A program made the position numbers and the translations under genes. Below, in pieces: positions 17,035 through 26,074 of a DNA stretch of 64,000 nt (position 1 is the first letter of the stretch; each line of letters starts with the position of its first letter). Where the stretch lies: the NCBI RefSeq assembly GCF_001953745.1, contig NZ_LWLN01000001.1:1736001-1800000 (forward strand), written 5' to 3'. Below the pieces are notes generated by a model. That model saw only the letters and a list, made by a program, of their open reading frames with translations, did no database searches and was not told the DNA's origin. Source of the stretch: Natrinema saccharevitans. GTDB taxonomy: Archaea > Halobacteriota > Halobacteria > Halobacteriales > Natrialbaceae.

Positions 17035-17985
17035 TTATGGGGTCTTTGAGGACGTCCCTCCGACCGCCGAGCGAAGCACGGACCGCAGGGCCTCGCGTTT
17101 GATCATGACGAAGCCCGCGAGGATCGTTACCAGACCGACGAGCGTGAGCGAATCGACGAGATATCCCAGCGCGATCCAGCTCACCCCCATCGCGACCACC
17201 GGCTCGGCGTAGCTGACCAGGATGACCTGCGTCGCGCCGGTTCGCTCGAGCAACTCGAAGTAGAGGAAGAACGCGAACACGCCGGAGACGAGCGTCAGAT
17301 AGCTAAAGGAGAGAACCGTCGCCGACGTCAGTTCGATCGCCGCGACCGACTCCCCGCGCAGGAACGCCCAGCCGAGCAACACGCCGGCCCCGATGAGCAT
17401 CGCCCACGCCTGGAGCGTCTCGATCGGTAGCGCCGAGTCGATCGGGCGGACGAGGACGCTCCCGAGTGCGAACGCGACGGCCGAGCCGAACACGAGAGCA
17501 GCGCCGACGGTCACGTCGCTCCCGAGCGCGGCCGACGACGGCTGAACGACGGCGATCACGCCCACCAGACCGAGAACGAAGCCCGCGATCCCGGCGGGAG
17601 CCAGTCGCTCCTCGGGGAGTACCACGCCCGCGAACCCTGCCGTCAGGATCGGTGCCGTGCTAACGATCGTCGCCGCGACCGCGCCCGACACGTACAGTTC
17701 GCCGAGATACAACAGGCCGTGATAGAGCGCGATGACGAACGTCCCGGCGACGGCGACTGCCGCCCACTCCCCTCGGCCCGCCGGTCGAACCCGATCGTTC
17801 ATCACGGCCGCGTATGCGAAGACGATCGCGCCCGCGATCGCGTACCGAAAGCCGGCGAACAGGAGCGGCGGAACGTACTCGAGTCCGATCTCGATCGCGA
17901 CGAACGAACTCCCCCAGCATAGCGCGAGTATCGAAAAAAGTACCGCTTCGCGGTACCCATCTGGAACCCAATCGATTGTACTCAT
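17035..17985 (-). CDS. EamA/DMT-family transporter
   Basis: About 316 residues with ten predicted hydrophobic helices in two EamA repeats, for example SILALCWGSSFVAIEIGLEY in the first and SAVAFALGSVLVRPI in the second. DMT exporters move amino acids, nucleotides or other metabolites; the substrate is not known here. I prefer the ATG at 17985 (MSTIDWVPDG); an ATG at 18003 adds six residues. It is transcribed divergently from an Lrp/AsnC-type gene, which may control it. Confidence 0.88.
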   Translation of the reverse strand: MSTIDWVPDGYREAVLFSILALCWGSSFVAIEIGLEYVPPLLFAGFRYAIAGAIVFAYAAVMNDRVRPAGRGEWAAVAVAGTFVIALYHGLLYLGELYVSGAVAATIVSTAPILTAGFAGVVLPEERLAPAGIAGFVLGLVGVIAVVQPSSAALGSDVTVGAALVFGSAVAFALGSVLVRPIDSALPIETLQAWAMLIGAGVLLGWAFLRGESVAAIELTSATVLSFSYLTLVSGVFAFFLYFELLERTGATQVILVSYAEPVVAMGVSWIALGYLVDSLTLVGLVTILAGFVMIKREALRSVLRSAVGGTSSKTP

Positions 17986-18099
17986 ACTCCATTCGGAAAT
18001 CACGGACGTATTTAGCTCCTTCTACAAGCACGCGGTGTTTTGAGAGCTAAAAACCACACATATGAATATATTCCGAATCGACCACCGCTAAACGCGTTT

Positions 18100-18163
18100 C
18101 AATTGTAGAAAGGTCCAATTGTATCGGTCGGAAGACACATGTTGGTCGGGGTCGAATCCGACC
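18100..18163. promoter_or_regulatory. Candidate operators between EamA transporter and Lrp-type gene
   Basis: Two symmetrical sites are visible. CAATTG occurs twice (18100-18105 and 18116-18121) with a 10-nt spacer. GGTCGG (18144-18149) is mirrored by CCGACC (18158-18163), which ends just before the regulator's ATG at 18165. Lrp-family proteins commonly bind such dyads and regulate themselves and a divergent neighbour. Binding is inference. Confidence 0.4.
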
Positions 18164-18164
18164 T

Positions 18165-18647
18165 ATGGACGAACGCGACGTGCGCCTGCTCAAGGCGATC
18201 GCCGAACTCGAGACGGGGAGTCCCGAACGGCTCCACGAGGCGACCGACATTCCGATCTCGACGATCCACTACCGCCTCAACAACCTCCGAGAGGAGGGAA
18301 TCATCGAGAACGACCGCTACGATATCGACCTCGAGGAACTCGGGCTCGGTGTCACCGTCCTGATCGAGGTTCACGCGGACTATCAGGGCTCCTACGAGAC
18401 GTTCGCGGACCGGCTCCTGACCGTCGAGGGAGTCACGAACGTCTACTTCACGATGGGCGAGACGGACTTCATCGTCGTCGCGCGCCTGAGCGACAGCGGC
18501 ATGGTCGAACGCCTGATCGCCGAGTTCGAACAACTCGAGGGCGTCGAACGAACCGACTCGACGTTCGTCATCTCGGCGATCGAAGAACGGGACGCGCTCC
18601 AGAGCTACGAGTTAGAGACGCTGCTGGAGGAACTCGTCGACGAGTGA
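18165..18647 (+). CDS. Lrp/AsnC family transcriptional regulator
   Basis: 160 residues. The N-terminal winged helix-turn-helix (LLKAIAELETGSPERLHEATDIPISTIHYRLNNL, about residues 8-45) is followed by a RAM/AsnC ligand-binding half (TVLIEVHADYQ, VYFTMGETDFIVVARL). Length is standard. A GGTCGG/CCGACC dyad lies just before the start, suggesting autoregulation, and the divergent EamA transporter is a likely target. Confidence 0.88.
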   Translation: MDERDVRLLKAIAELETGSPERLHEATDIPISTIHYRLNNLREEGIIENDRYDIDLEELGLGVTVLIEVHADYQGSYETFADRLLTVEGVTNVYFTMGETDFIVVARLSDSGMVERLIAEFEQLEGVERTDSTFVISAIEERDALQSYELETLLEELVDE

Positions 18648-18683
18648 GGACCGCGGCGTCAGTGAAATTACGTTTCGAGCGAC

Positions 18684-20552
18684 TTACGCCCGTTTCTGAA
18701 TCTCCTCGCGCAGGAGTTCGCTCACGAGGTCGCCGTCGGCCTTCCCGCGGAGCGCGCCCATGCACTCGCCCATGAGCCCGGAGAAGGCCTGCATACCTTC
18801 CTCCTCGACTTGTCCCGCGTTGCGTTCGACGACCTCGACGACGGCCTCGCGGACCTCGTCTTCCTCGGCCCCGCCGAGTCCGGCTTCCTCGGCCGCCGTT
18901 GCGGCCGTCCGGTCCGGCTTCTCGGCCAGCGCCGCGAGCAGGTCCGGCACGCCCTCGTTCGGCAGGTCGCCGTCCTCGACCAGTCGGAGAACGCCCTCGA
19001 GGTGGTCGCGGGTCAGGTTCTCGACTGGCGCGCCGTCACGGCGGACTTCGGTCAGCGTCGACTCGAGCGTCGTCGCGGCCAGCGTGGGATCGATCCCCTC
19101 GGCGACGACGTCCTCGAACAGCGGCATGTACTCGCCGTAGGCGACCTGTTCGGCCAGCCCCTCGCCGAGGTCGTACTCGTCCTGGTACCGTTCAACCTTC
19201 TCGGTCAACAGTTCGGGCTCGGGCACCTCGCTCGGGTCGGGTTCGACCGGCGGCACGTCCGTCTCGGGGTACATCCGCGCCGCGCCCGGAAGCGGACGGA
19301 GATAGCGGGTCGTCCCGTCGTCGTTCGCGCCGCGGGTTTCCTCGGGGACGCCCTCGAGGGCGGTCCCGGCGCGCTCGGCGGCCGCCTCGATCGCCGATTC
19401 CGCCACCCCGGTGTCGGCGGCGACGATGGCGACGGCGTCCTGGGGGCCGGCACCGACGGCATCACGCAGGTCGGCGACCTCATCCTCGGTGACGCCGTAG
19501 GCCGGTAGTTCGTCGGTGTGGAAGATCCCACCCGCGCCGTGGCGCTTTGCGTGATCGGAGAGTTCGGTCCCGAGCCGGCGATCGGGGGCGATCTCGCGGC
19601 CGACGAGCCCGTCGAAGCCGTAGAGCGTCACCGCCGTGACGGCACCGCCCGCGTTCAGCGCTCCCGAGATGACGCCGCTATCGGTGTCCTCGAAGACCTC
19701 GGTCACGTCCTGCACCTCGCCGACCGACGCCTCGCGATCCGCGAGTTCGTCGGCGATCTCGACGAGTTCGGCCTGTCGGGCCACCTCGTTGCGCACGATG
19801 TCGTCGATGTCGTCCAAGCTCTGGACGCCCTTGATCTCGACGCGGGCGCCCTCCGCGATGGAGACGTTGACGTCCTGGCGGATCGTCCCCAGCCCGCGCT
19901 TGACCTTGCCCGTCGAGCGAAGCAGCATCCCGATCCGCTCGGCGGCCTCGAGCGCCTGTTCCGGCGTCGAGATGTCCGGGCTCGTGCCGATCTCGACCAG
20001 CGGGATCCCGAGCCGATCGAGGCTGTAGCGAACCCCGTCGTCGGTTTCCTCGACGCGTTGGGCACTCTCCTCCTCGAGCAGGAGGTCCTCGATGCCGACC
20101 GCGCCCTCGCTGGTCTCGATCGCGCCGTCGGTGGCGATCAGCGACGAGCGCTGGAAGCCCGTCGTGTTCGAGCCGTCGACGACGATCTTGCGCATGACGT
20201 GGGCCTGATCGACCGGGCGCATGTCCATGAGCTGGGCGATCTCGAGGGCGGTCTCGAGGGCCTCCTCGTCCAACTCGTGGGGCGGTTCGTCGTCTTCCTC
20301 GACGAGACAGGTCGTATCGTAGGCGAGGTACTCGAACTCGCGGTCGACCCTGCTCTCCTCGACGGCGGCGTCGTCGAGTTCGCCCAGTTCGCTCCGGGTG
20401 GGATGCAGGTAGCGCGAAAACGTTCGCGTCGACGCCTCGGGCTCGCGAAGCTCGGTCGGACACTGACAGAACAGCTTCGTCGCCGTGTCGAGTTGCTGGT
20501 GGATCTCCAGCCCGGCGACGAGTCCGAGCTCGTCGTAGTCGTACTCGGTCAT
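18684..20552 (-). CDS. gatE: Glutamyl-tRNA(Gln) amidotransferase subunit E
   Basis: 622-residue subunit of the archaeal GatDE enzyme, which converts Glu-tRNA(Gln) to Gln-tRNA(Gln). The N-terminal GatB-like kinase core (GLVAGLEIHQQLDT, CLVEEDDEPPHEL, TDGAIETSEG, RLGIPLVEIGTSPDI, KRGLGTIRQDVNVSI) is followed by the AspRS-like insertion specific to GatE and a C-terminal YqeY-like tail domain. Length matches GatE and excludes GatB. The GatD partner is not in this window. Confidence 0.96.
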   Translation of the reverse strand: MTEYDYDELGLVAGLEIHQQLDTATKLFCQCPTELREPEASTRTFSRYLHPTRSELGELDDAAVEESRVDREFEYLAYDTTCLVEEDDEPPHELDEEALETALEIAQLMDMRPVDQAHVMRKIVVDGSNTTGFQRSSLIATDGAIETSEGAVGIEDLLLEEESAQRVEETDDGVRYSLDRLGIPLVEIGTSPDISTPEQALEAAERIGMLLRSTGKVKRGLGTIRQDVNVSIAEGARVEIKGVQSLDDIDDIVRNEVARQAELVEIADELADREASVGEVQDVTEVFEDTDSGVISGALNAGGAVTAVTLYGFDGLVGREIAPDRRLGTELSDHAKRHGAGGIFHTDELPAYGVTEDEVADLRDAVGAGPQDAVAIVAADTGVAESAIEAAAERAGTALEGVPEETRGANDDGTTRYLRPLPGAARMYPETDVPPVEPDPSEVPEPELLTEKVERYQDEYDLGEGLAEQVAYGEYMPLFEDVVAEGIDPTLAATTLESTLTEVRRDGAPVENLTRDHLEGVLRLVEDGDLPNEGVPDLLAALAEKPDRTAATAAEEAGLGGAEEDEVREAVVEVVERNAGQVEEEGMQAFSGLMGECMGALRGKADGDLVSELLREEIQKRA

Positions 20553-20652
20553 TGGCGGCCACTCGGTGGCGGAGGGGTAAAAAACCGTCCAGTCCGGCTC
20601 GCCAGCCCCTGTCCACTCGGGACTGGCCCGCAGTCACTCGTCTGCGTCGCCG

Positions 20653-22008
20653 TCAGTCGTCGGAGGACTCCCGCGAGTCGGCCGGGGGCGACGATCGCGA
20701 TAGCGACCGATCCGCACCGACCGTCGAGACTGCCTCGAGGACGCGACTGCCCGGCACCTCGAGCCCGCGTTCGCGATACCGTTCGTAGCGCTCCCGCGCC
20801 TCGCCGCCGGCGAAGTTCCGCTCGGCGAACGGCCGCGTCTCGACCAGCACGAGCGGGTCCGTCTCGTCGAGGGGGCCGAGCAGCGACTGGGTGCCCGCCC
20901 CGACGACGAAATCCGCGAGGACCGTCGTCTCGGCCTCCCGAATCAACGACTCGACGCTCTCCAGCTCCGCGGTACTCGGCCGGGCGAACGGCTCCGTCAC
21001 GACGGTTTCGATTTCGAGCGAGCGGGCCGTTTCCGCCGCCGCGTCGCCGCTCGAGACCGGGCCAATCGAGACGCCGACGCCCGCGGCCTCGAGGCGAGCG
21101 ACGACGCCGGCCGCGGCGGTGCCGGTCCCCAGGACGTGAACCCGGTCCGGTAGCGGCCCCGCCTCGCGGTCGGCCGCGAACGCGGTGACCGTCTCGGTCC
21201 CGGTCACCGGACTCGGCGTCACGACTGCGTTCGCGTCGAACGAGTCCGCGAGCGCCTCCCGCGTCAACACGCTCGAGGGCGGCCCGTCCGCCGCGACCCG
21301 CCCGTCCGCGAGCAACACGAGCCGATCGCAGTAGCGGGCGGCCAGCTCGAGGTCGTGGATCGCCGCGACGACCGTCCGGCCTTCCGCGACCAGCTCCCGG
21401 ACCAGCTCGAGCGTCTCGACCTGATGGTTGACGTCGAGGCTCGCGGTTGGTTCATCCAGCAGCATGACCGGCGTCTCCTGGGCGATCGTCCGCGCCAGTA
21501 CGACCCGCTGGCGCTGGCCGCCGCTGACCTCGTCGATCGGCCGGTCGGCCAGCTCCGCGGTCCGGGTCCGCTCGAGGGCGCGCTCGACCGCCGCCCGGTC
21601 TTCGGGCGTCGCCGACGAGAACCGGGAGCGATGCGGGTGTCGCCCCATCTCGACGACGTCGCGGACGGGGAACGAAAACGACAGCGTCGTGTCCTGGGGC
21701 ACGACCGAGACGAGCCGACTCGAGGCCCGCGAGGAGAGCCCGTGAACGTCGGTCCCGTCGATCTCGATCGACCCCGAATCGGGCTCGAGTGCGCCGCTGA
21801 TCAGCCGAAGCAGGGTGGTCTTGCCGGCCCCGTTGGGACCGACGACGCCGACGAACTCGCCGGGCTCGATCGTCAGCGAAACGTCCTCGAGGACCTCGAG
21901 GTCGCCGAACGACAGCGAACAGTCCGCGATCGAGATCGCCGCCGGCTCGAGGGCAGTTCGCGGGCTGGGCTCGCGGTCGGCACCGGAGCCGCGGTCGGCC
22001 GGCGTCAT
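20653..22008 (-). CDS. btuD: Cobalamin (B12)-type ABC transporter ATP-binding protein with C-terminal extension
   Basis: 451 residues from the ATG at 22008. Walker A GPNGAGKTT is at residues 57-65, signature SGGQ at 162-165 and Walker B VMLLDEP at 181-187. After the ~260-residue ATPase, a second domain of ~190 residues carries a glycine-rich LGTGTAAAGVVARLEAAGV segment and ends in a charged tail. This second domain is not part of bacterial BtuD. The ATG overlaps the permease stop (ATGA), and btuF is divergent, so these form a corrinoid or heme uptake system. Confidence 0.88.
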   Translation of the reverse strand: MTPADRGSGADREPSPRTALEPAAISIADCSLSFGDLEVLEDVSLTIEPGEFVGVVGPNGAGKTTLLRLISGALEPDSGSIEIDGTDVHGLSSRASSRLVSVVPQDTTLSFSFPVRDVVEMGRHPHRSRFSSATPEDRAAVERALERTRTAELADRPIDEVSGGQRQRVVLARTIAQETPVMLLDEPTASLDVNHQVETLELVRELVAEGRTVVAAIHDLELAARYCDRLVLLADGRVAADGPPSSVLTREALADSFDANAVVTPSPVTGTETVTAFAADREAGPLPDRVHVLGTGTAAAGVVARLEAAGVGVSIGPVSSGDAAAETARSLEIETVVTEPFARPSTAELESVESLIREAETTVLADFVVGAGTQSLLGPLDETDPLVLVETRPFAERNFAGGEARERYERYRERGLEVPGSRVLEAVSTVGADRSLSRSSPPADSRESSDD

Positions 22009-23117
22009 GTCGAATACACCTCCCGATGCGTGAGCAGGAACAGGAAGAACGGGGCACCGAGCGCCGCCGTGACGATGCCGACCGGGACTTCGGTCGGGCC
22101 GGTCGGCCACCGCGCGATCGTGTCCGTCACGACCAGAAACGACCCGCCGGCGAGTGCGCTCGTGGGAAACAGGACCCGGTGGTCCGGCCCGACGAGCAGC
22201 CGCATGATGTGGGGGACGACCAGTCCGACGAAGCCGATGACGCCCGTGACGGCGACCCCCGCCGCCGTGACGATACTCGCGAGTGCGAGCAGGAGGAGCT
22301 TGGTCCGCTCGACCTCGACACCGAGGTGGTGGGCGTCCTCCTCGCCGAGCAGGAGAACGTTGAGTTCCCGCGCGTACGTCGCCAGCACGAGGACGCCCAC
22401 GACCGAGATCGGCAGCGCGAACGCGACGTCGCTCCAGCCGCGGTCCCGCAGGCTCCCCATCAGCCAGACGACGGCCGCTCTGAGTCCGTCGCCGCTGTGG
22501 ATGAGCATGTACGAGATCATCGCGCCGAGGAAGGCCTGAACGGCGACGCCGGAGAGCAACAGCGTCGCGACCGGCGTCCGTCCGCCCTCGGTCGCGATCC
22601 CGTAGACGAGAAACGCCGTCGCGAGCGCGCCGACGAACGCGGCAAGATGGAGGTTCCCGAACGGAACGAGCGCGGGAAACGCGATGGCCGCGACCGCGCC
22701 GGCCGCGCCGCCAGAGGAGACGCCGATGATCGACGGATCCGCGAGCGGGTTCCGGAAGAACCCCTGCATCACCGTCCCCGCGGCGGCGAGCCCGAACCCG
22801 ACCGTCGCCGCGAGAACGATCCGCGGGAGCCGAAGTTGGACGACGATGTACTCGTGTGTCTCGTCGACCGGGAACGAGAACGCGGACGAAAACTCGAGGC
22901 CGGGCATCGGAACGGTCCACTCGAGCAAGGGTAGCGTCGCGGTTCCGGTGTCGATCCCCGACGGAACGGCGATCCCGTTGAGGATCGCCATCGCGACGAT
23001 CAGTGGATCGATACCGACGGGCCCGAGCGCGGCGCTGCCGACGACGACGGCCACGAGCAGGACGCTCAACCCCGCCGACCACACCACCGTTCGGGCCCGT
23101 CGTTGCATTCGTCCCAA
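22005..23117 (-). CDS. btuC: Cobalamin/iron-siderophore-type ABC transporter permease (FecCD family)
   Basis: 370 residues with about ten transmembrane helices. FecCD motifs are visible: LRLPRIVLAATVGFGLAAAG, RNPLADPSIIGVSSGGAAGA, and GVIGFVGLVVPHIMRLLVG near the C-terminus. An in-frame ATG nine bases in (23108) is an alternative start. It couples to btuD by a 4-nt overlap and is divergent from the binding-protein gene, with 42 nt between the start codons. Confidence 0.92.
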   Translation of the reverse strand: MGRMQRRARTVVWSAGLSVLLVAVVVGSAALGPVGIDPLIVAMAILNGIAVPSGIDTGTATLPLLEWTVPMPGLEFSSAFSFPVDETHEYIVVQLRLPRIVLAATVGFGLAAAGTVMQGFFRNPLADPSIIGVSSGGAAGAVAAIAFPALVPFGNLHLAAFVGALATAFLVYGIATEGGRTPVATLLLSGVAVQAFLGAMISYMLIHSGDGLRAAVVWLMGSLRDRGWSDVAFALPISVVGVLVLATYARELNVLLLGEEDAHHLGVEVERTKLLLLALASIVTAAGVAVTGVIGFVGLVVPHIMRLLVGPDHRVLFPTSALAGGSFLVVTDTIARWPTGPTEVPVGIVTAALGAPFFLFLLTHREVYST

Positions 23118-23159
23118 CCTCGCTTGCAGTAGGCAAATATTTGTTGAAGTGGGAGTGAT

Positions 23160-24272
23160 GTGTTCCCGATGCGACGACAGCTAGCCGTCATTCTGACAGT
23201 TCTCCTTACAGTTTCGGCGATCGGGCCCGCCGTGGCCGGCGCCGGAGCGGCAGCACAGGAGTCCCACCCACAGTGTGAGTACCCGCTCACGATGACCGAC
23301 GCGACCGGCGAGGACGTGACGATCGAGGACGAACCCGAGTCGGTCGTCACGCTCTATCCGGGCGACGCGCAACTCGCCTACTCCATCGGCGCCGAGGACA
23401 CGGTCGTCGGGATGCCCGTCGGCCAGTACACCGAGTCGCTCGACGCTGGCGACAGGACGGACATCTCCGGCGACGACGGCGCGACGCCCGTCGCCGAGGA
23501 GATCATCGGTCTGAACCCCGACGTCGTCCTCGCCGCGAACGTCGCCCTCTACAACGAGGACCTCCTCGAGCAGCTCGAGGACGCCGGGATCACGGTCGTC
23601 GTCCTCGACACCGCCACCTCCCTCGAGGACGTTCGCGAGAACGTCCGCGTGACCGGCCAGGTGACCGGCGAATGTGACGGTGCCGAGGCGACGATCCGGT
23701 GGATGGACGAGCGACTCGAGATCTACGAGGACGCGCTCGAGAACGAGTCCGCACCGCTTGCATACTACGACGGCGGCGAGAACGGCAACACCCACGGCAC
23801 GGAGACGTTCCAGCACGAGGTGATGACGACCGCCGGCCTCACCAATTTGGCAGCCGAGGAGGGCCAGACGGGGTGGGTGCGGCTGAACTCCGAAGTCGTC
23901 GTCGATGCGAACCCCGAGTGGATCGTCTACCCGGACCGGACGGAGTCGCCGCCGTCTGCGGGAGCCCTCGAGGGGACGACCGCCGTCAGCGAGGGCAACG
24001 TCGTCGCCGTCGACGACAACGCGATGAGCCAGCCCGGCCCCAACGTCGTCTACGCGATCGAGACGATCGTCGAGGAGGTCCACCCCGACGTGTACGACGA
24101 CATCGAGGGCGACCTCGAGGACGTCGACGAGGAGTACGGCGACGACGGAAACGAGTCGGACGACGGATCGGAGAGCGACGAGGACGACGAAAGCGCCATC
24201 CCCGGCTTCGGCGCGACAGCCGCGCTGGTCGCCTTGCTGGCCGCCGCCGGAGTCGTCGCTCGACGCCGATAG
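23160..24272 (+). CDS. btuF: PGF-CTERM-anchored corrinoid ABC transporter substrate-binding protein
   Basis: 370 residues. The Sec-type signal peptide (hydrophobic stretch up to about residue 30) is followed by a periplasmic-binding domain (ESVVTLYPGDAQLAYSIGAED, NPDVVLAANVALYNEDLLEQLEDAGITVV). Then comes an acidic Asp/Glu/Ser linker and a C-terminal IPGFGATAALVALLAAAGVVARRR-type tail, the PGF-CTERM sorting signal processed by an archaeosortase. The protein is thus lipid-anchored outside the cell. An ATG at 23169 is an alternative start. The divergent btuC/btuD genes complete the importer. Confidence 0.92.
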   Translation: MFPMRRQLAVILTVLLTVSAIGPAVAGAGAAAQESHPQCEYPLTMTDATGEDVTIEDEPESVVTLYPGDAQLAYSIGAEDTVVGMPVGQYTESLDAGDRTDISGDDGATPVAEEIIGLNPDVVLAANVALYNEDLLEQLEDAGITVVVLDTATSLEDVRENVRVTGQVTGECDGAEATIRWMDERLEIYEDALENESAPLAYYDGGENGNTHGTETFQHEVMTTAGLTNLAAEEGQTGWVRLNSEVVVDANPEWIVYPDRTESPPSAGALEGTTAVSEGNVVAVDDNAMSQPGPNVVYAIETIVEEVHPDVYDDIEGDLEDVDEEYGDDGNESDDGSESDEDDESAIPGFGATAALVALLAAAGVVARRR

Positions 24273-24371
24273 CGTTCGCGGCCCGTATCCTGTTCGTTCG
24301 GTTCGCCGTGCCCCCCGGACTGACGTATCGTTTTGAAAAGGGTTTACTCGCCGGACCGCACAGGAACGCGC

Positions 24372-24650
24372 ATGGTCGAGAACGTCATCTGGCCCGCCTA
24401 TCTCGATGCGGCCCTCTCGCGGGCCGAGGGACGGCGCGTGTCCGAGGACCTGGCGGTCGAGGAACCGACGGTCGACGAGATCGCGAAGGCCGTCCAGCAG
24501 ATCGGGTACGACGCCACGATCGAGCGGGACAAGGCCTACTCCCGGGAACACTGGGCCGACCGGGGCCGGGTCGTCGTCCGCGGGGCCGACGACTCGAAGA
24601 ACGACCTCGTCCAAGCCGTCGCGGCGTACGTCGTCGCGATGCGCGAGTGA
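24372..24650 (+). CDS. srp19: Signal recognition particle 19 kDa protein
   Basis: 92 residues from the ATG at 24372 ([20 protein letters not shown]). SRP19 binds 7S RNA and promotes assembly of SRP54 for membrane targeting. Characteristic features are the WPAYLD start, GRRVS and the [11 protein letters not shown] segment. It is followed at once by gar1, so both RNA-binding protein genes are probably one transcript. Confidence 0.93.
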   Translation: MVENVIWPAYLDAALSRAEGRRVSEDLAVEEPTVDEIAKAVQQIGYDATIERDKAYSREHWADRGRVVVRGADDSKNDLVQAVAAYVVAMRE

Positions 24651-24651
24651 G

Positions 24652-24891
24652 ATGCGCCGGGTCGGACGCGTCGTCCGCACCGCACAGGGCCTCGCGGTCC
24701 TCCGGGCGGACGAGACGGACGGCGACGCCCACCGCGACGAGATCGGGACGACGGTCCTCGACGACGACCTCGAGGCGATCGGCCGCGTGGTCGACGTCTT
24801 CGGCCCGGTCTCGCGGCCGTATCTGGCGGTGACGCCCGACGACGGCATCCACCTGCCCGCGCTGGTCGGGTCGACGCTGTACGCGCGATAG
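24652..24891 (+). CDS. gar1: H/ACA RNA-protein complex component Gar1
   Basis: 79-residue beta-barrel protein of the pseudouridylation RNP (Cbf5, Nop10, L7Ae, Gar1). The sequence RRVGRVVRTAQGLAVLR and the IGRVVDVFGPVSRPYLAV core are typical. The ATG at 24652 starts one base after the srp19 stop. Its presence implies that H/ACA guide RNAs exist in this organism. Confidence 0.9.
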   Translation: MRRVGRVVRTAQGLAVLRADETDGDAHRDEIGTTVLDDDLEAIGRVVDVFGPVSRPYLAVTPDDGIHLPALVGSTLYAR

Positions 24892-24976
24892 CGGTCGCTC
24901 CTCCCGGAGATCCTCTCCGCCACTGCCCGGCCCTCGAGTGAAAAAGCCGATATGAGCGGGGTTCGAATCCCGCCGC

Positions 24977-26068
24977 ATGAACGATCGGAGCCGGATCCTC
25001 GCCGCCGTCGGCGCGACGGTCCTGCTGTTCGTCGCCGTCCAGATCGGTGCCCTGGCGCTGGTCGAGCCGTTCGACCAGTCGGGACGACAGGCCGTCGAGA
25101 ACCCGCAGGATCCGACCAACAGCATCTTTTACGTCGGCATCATGCTCGTCGCGACCGCGCTGATGCTCGCCGCCTTCCGGTACGACCTCGAGGGGTTGAT
25201 CAGGCTCCTGTTGGTCGGCGTCAGCGTGATGATTTCGTGGTACGTCTTCGCCGAACTCGTGCCCGCCGTCGTCGAGCCGATCGCCCCGGCCGGCGTCGCG
25301 GACGCCCTCGCCATCCTCGTTTCGCTGGCCGTCGGTGCCGCTCTGCTGTGGTATCCCGAGTGGTACGTCATCGACGCCGCGGGGATCGTGATGGGGGCCG
25401 GTGCCGCCGCCCTCTTCGGGATCAGCTTCGGCCTCCTGCCGGCCCTGTTGTTGCTCTCGGTGCTTGCCGTCTACGACGCCATCAGCGTCTACGGCACCGA
25501 ACACATGCTCGATCTCGCCGAGGGCGTGATGGACCTCAAGATTCCGGTCGTCCTCGTCGTGCCGACGACGCTCTCTTACTCCTATCTCGCGGCCGGCAGC
25601 GCCGAAGACGCCCTCGAGGACGAAAGCGCCGCCGACGGCGGCCGGCCGGTCGCCGAACGCGAGGACGCGGGCGACGACGTGACGGCCACGGCCGAGAGCG
25701 GCGACGGAGCGGCCGAGAACGACGATGGGGCGGCCACGACCGACGACGGGGCGAGCCCGGACGACGACGTCCTCGAGCGCGACGCCTTCTTCATCGGGCT
25801 GGGCGACGCCGTCATCCCGACGGTGCTGGTCGCCAGCGCGGCGTCGTTCCTCGAGGCCGGGGCGATCGCGGTGTCGGGGATCGCGTTGAACCTTGCGGCC
25901 CTCGGCGCGTCGCTGGGGACGATCGCCGGCCTGCTCGTCCTCATGTACATGGTGATCGAGGGACGGGCCCACGCCGGCCTCCCGCTGTTGAACGGCGGGG
26001 CGATCGTGGGCTATCTGCTCGGTGCGCTCGCCAGCGGCGTCTCGATCGCGACCGCGGTCGGGTTCTGA
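24977..26068 (+). CDS. Presenilin-like A22 intramembrane aspartyl protease (PSH family)
   Basis: 363 residues with about nine hydrophobic helices. Catalytic aspartates are in YD (166-167, in LAVYDAISVYGT) and GLGD (274-277). The C-terminal PAL motif appears as PLL (336-338). An acidic Asp/Glu/Ala insert of roughly 60 residues (about 205-265) separates the two catalytic helices, equivalent to the large cytosolic loop of presenilins. The gene lies 85 nt after gar1 with a TATA-like GATATG about 25 nt before the ATG. Natural substrates are unknown. Confidence 0.88.
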   Translation: MNDRSRILAAVGATVLLFVAVQIGALALVEPFDQSGRQAVENPQDPTNSIFYVGIMLVATALMLAAFRYDLEGLIRLLLVGVSVMISWYVFAELVPAVVEPIAPAGVADALAILVSLAVGAALLWYPEWYVIDAAGIVMGAGAAALFGISFGLLPALLLLSVLAVYDAISVYGTEHMLDLAEGVMDLKIPVVLVVPTTLSYSYLAAGSAEDALEDESAADGGRPVAEREDAGDDVTATAESGDGAAENDDGAATTDDGASPDDDVLERDAFFIGLGDAVIPTVLVASAASFLEAGAIAVSGIALNLAALGASLGTIAGLLVLMYMVIEGRAHAGLPLLNGGAIVGYLLGALASGVSIATAVGF

Positions 26069-26074
26069 CCCCGG

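Noticed and set aside
24958-24975. tRNA T-arm-like sequence GCGGGGTTCGAATCCCGC before the presenilin-like gene
   Set aside because: The stem closes only with an eight-base loop and no anticodon or D arm can be drawn upstream. It lies in the short leader of the protease gene.
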